NCBI GenBank assembly: GCA_029935255.1
Contig: JAOZKS010000145.1
Coordinates: 1-6,776 of the forward strand
From: Pontiella sp.
GTDB taxonomy: Bacteria; Verrucomicrobiota; Kiritimatiellia; Kiritimatiellales; Pontiellaceae
DNA: 6,776 bases
Direction: 5' to 3'
Each line of letters starts with the position of its first letter. Within the stretch, counting starts at the first letter, position 1. The position numbers and the translations under genes were made by a program. Shown here in pieces: positions 5,743 through 6,776 of the stretch. The notes below the pieces were generated by a model, which saw only the letters and a list, made by a program, of their open reading frames with translations, had not been told where the DNA came from and made no database searches.

Positions 5743-6776
5743 CTAGTTGCCGGCACGGCCGCCGACACCCTTGGTGCCTTTGGCGATTTCCTTGGCTTTG
5801 CCTTTTGGGCGCAAGGAGCGGGAGGCTTCGCCCGCTTTCCACATTTCGGAGTTGTGCATGGCGCTGAGTTCCTTGTCGAGGCGCTCCTTGTAGTTCTTCG
5901 CACCGCAAATCCGCAACACGCGTTTGGCTTCGTCCTTGTTTTTGACGGATTTGTAGAGGTCTTTGAAGACGGGCAGGGTGGCCTTCTTGAATTTGGGTGC
6001 CCAGTCGAGCGCGCCGCGCTGTGCCGTGGCGGAACAGTTCGAGAACATCCAGTCCATCCCATTTTCGTCGACGAGGCGGATGAGGCTTTGGGTGAGCTCT
6101 TCGACGGTCTCGTTGAAGGCTTCGGAGGGGCTGTGTCCATTTTTGCGAAGCACGTCGTATTGCGCTTCCATCACGCCCGACAACGCACCCATCAGGATGC
6201 CGCGTTCGCCGACGAGGTCGGAGGTGACTTCCTTCTCGAAGGTGGTGGGGAAGAGATAACCGGAGCCGATCCCGATGCCCAGTGCCATGCAGCGTTCCTC
6301 GGCTTTGCCGGTAAAGTCCTGGTGGATGGCAAAGCTGGAGTTGATGCCTGCGCCGCTGAGAAAGTTGCGGCGAACATTCAGGCCGGAGCCTTTCGGAGCC
6401 ACGAGGATGACATCGACGTTTTCCGGCGGAATGATCTTGGTGAGGTCGTTGTAGACGATGGAGAAGCCGTGCGAGAAGTAGAGCGCGTCGCCTTCGTTAA
6501 GGTTGCGCTTGATCTGCGGCCAGCAGATTTTCTGCGCGGCATCGGAGAGCAGGTATTGGATGACGGTGCCTTTCTGCACGGCCTCTTCGATCTCGAAGAG
6601 CGTTTCGCCCGGAACGAAGCCGTCGCGCTTGGCACGGTTCCAGTCCTTCATGAATTTTTTGGATTGTCCGATAATCACGTTGAAGCCGTTGTCGCGCAGG
6701 TTAAGCGCCTGGGCGGGGCCTTGCACGCCGTAGCCAATGATTGCAATGGTTTCCTTCTTCAGCGTCTTGCGGGCTT
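5743..6776 (-). CDS. ilvC: Ketol-acid reductoisomerase (acetohydroxyacid isomeroreductase); 5' end outside window
   Basis: This enzyme of valine, leucine and isoleucine synthesis converts 2-acetolactate (or 2-aceto-2-hydroxybutyrate) to the dihydroxy acid by Mg-dependent alkyl migration and NAD(P)H reduction. The visible 343 residues run from just before the nucleotide-binding motif GYGVQGPAQALNLRD to the TAG at 5743-5745; the start lies beyond the right edge. Counting from base 6774, His102 (YFSHGFSI) is the conserved catalytic-region histidine. Asp186 and Glu190 (SDLVGERG) are metal ligands, Glu222 and Glu226 (FNETVEEL) are metal/substrate residues, and Ser248 (NCSATAQRG) is the substrate-binding serine. 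All key residues are present. The sequence resembles the Bacteroidetes/yeast-like type (VAPKGSG, YDVLRKNGHSPSEAFNETVEELTQSL) more than E. coli IlvC. NADPH preference is likely from the basic/polar loop after IIGQ (QSKK) but not certain. The C-terminus carries an extra Lys/Gly/Arg-rich tail of about 20 residues after RSLRP. A strong terminator follows, so ilvC is the last gene of its transcript. Confidence 0.97.
   Translation of the reverse strand, partial: ARKTLKKETIAIIGYGVQGPAQALNLRDNGFNVIIGQSKKFMKDWNRAKRDGFVPGETLFEIEEAVQKGTVIQYLLSDAAQKICWPQIKRNLNEGDALYFSHGFSIVYNDLTKIIPPENVDVILVAPKGSGLNVRRNFLSGAGINSSFAIHQDFTGKAEERCMALGIGIGSGYLFPTTFEKEVTSDLVGERGILMGALSGVMEAQYDVLRKNGHSPSEAFNETVEELTQSLIRLVDENGMDWMFSNCSATAQRGALDWAPKFKKATLPVFKDLYKSVKNKDEAKRVLRICGAKNYKERLDKELSAMHNSEMWKAGEASRSLRPKGKAKEIAKGTKGVGGRAGN

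Noticed and set aside
5725..5760. TAATAC as a -10 box for the beta-barrel gene
   Set aside because: No acceptable -35 box at 16-18 bases, and the transcript would start inside the terminator hairpin.
5673..6140. Upstream extension of the beta-barrel frame to 6140
   Set aside because: It overlaps ilvC on the same strand out of frame, is Ser/Pro/Lys-rich, and would bury the signal peptide.

Overview
The window looks like a chromosomal segment of a Gram-negative (diderm) bacterium, most likely from the PVC group and possibly a Kiritimatiellota/Pontiella-like organism. The clues are a secreted subtilase tail with DxDxDG calcium loops followed by a C-terminal module ending in 'SYTDTV...FYRVDV', a lipoprotein with the motif NVNRWRGQVGLPP beside System II cytochrome c genes, a Bacteroidetes/yeast-like ketol-acid reductoisomerase, and an outer-membrane-type beta-barrel protein. 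The taxonomy is inferred from remembered family patterns, not from a search.

Layout. Bases 2-667 (+) are the 3' end of a large secreted S8-type protease. Bases 749-1087 (+) hold a small single-pass, Pro/Val/Glu-rich protein with no family I recognise. A good sigma70-type promoter (1120-1148) then starts a tightly packed operon. It comprises a lipoprotein (1181-1777), ResB/Ccs1 (1774-3198) and CcsA/ResC (3195-4964), each junction being a 4-base ATGA stop/start overlap. On the minus strand, reading inward from the right edge, are ilvC (5743 to beyond 6776, 5' end missing), a strong intrinsic terminator (5695-5725), and a secreted beta-barrel-like protein (4971-5672). The beta-barrel gene converges on ccsA with only 6 bases between the stop codons.

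How the genes work together. ResB and CcsA form the System II haem exporter and cytochrome c synthase; all four expected haem-ligand histidines and the WWD motif can be located across the two proteins. The promoter-proximal lipoprotein is co-transcribed and translationally coupled to them, so it is a reasonable candidate for an accessory factor acting on the outer face of the membrane, though nothing in its sequence proves this. ilvC is an unrelated branched-chain amino acid gene. The beta-barrel gene sits just behind the ilvC terminator without room for an ordinary promoter, so how it is expressed is an open question.

No RNA genes, CRISPR arrays, insertion sequences or attachment sites were seen, and no stretch longer than about 100 bases is without a gene. 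I see no clearly new multi-gene system. The most interesting element is the lipoprotein coupled to the cytochrome c maturation pair.
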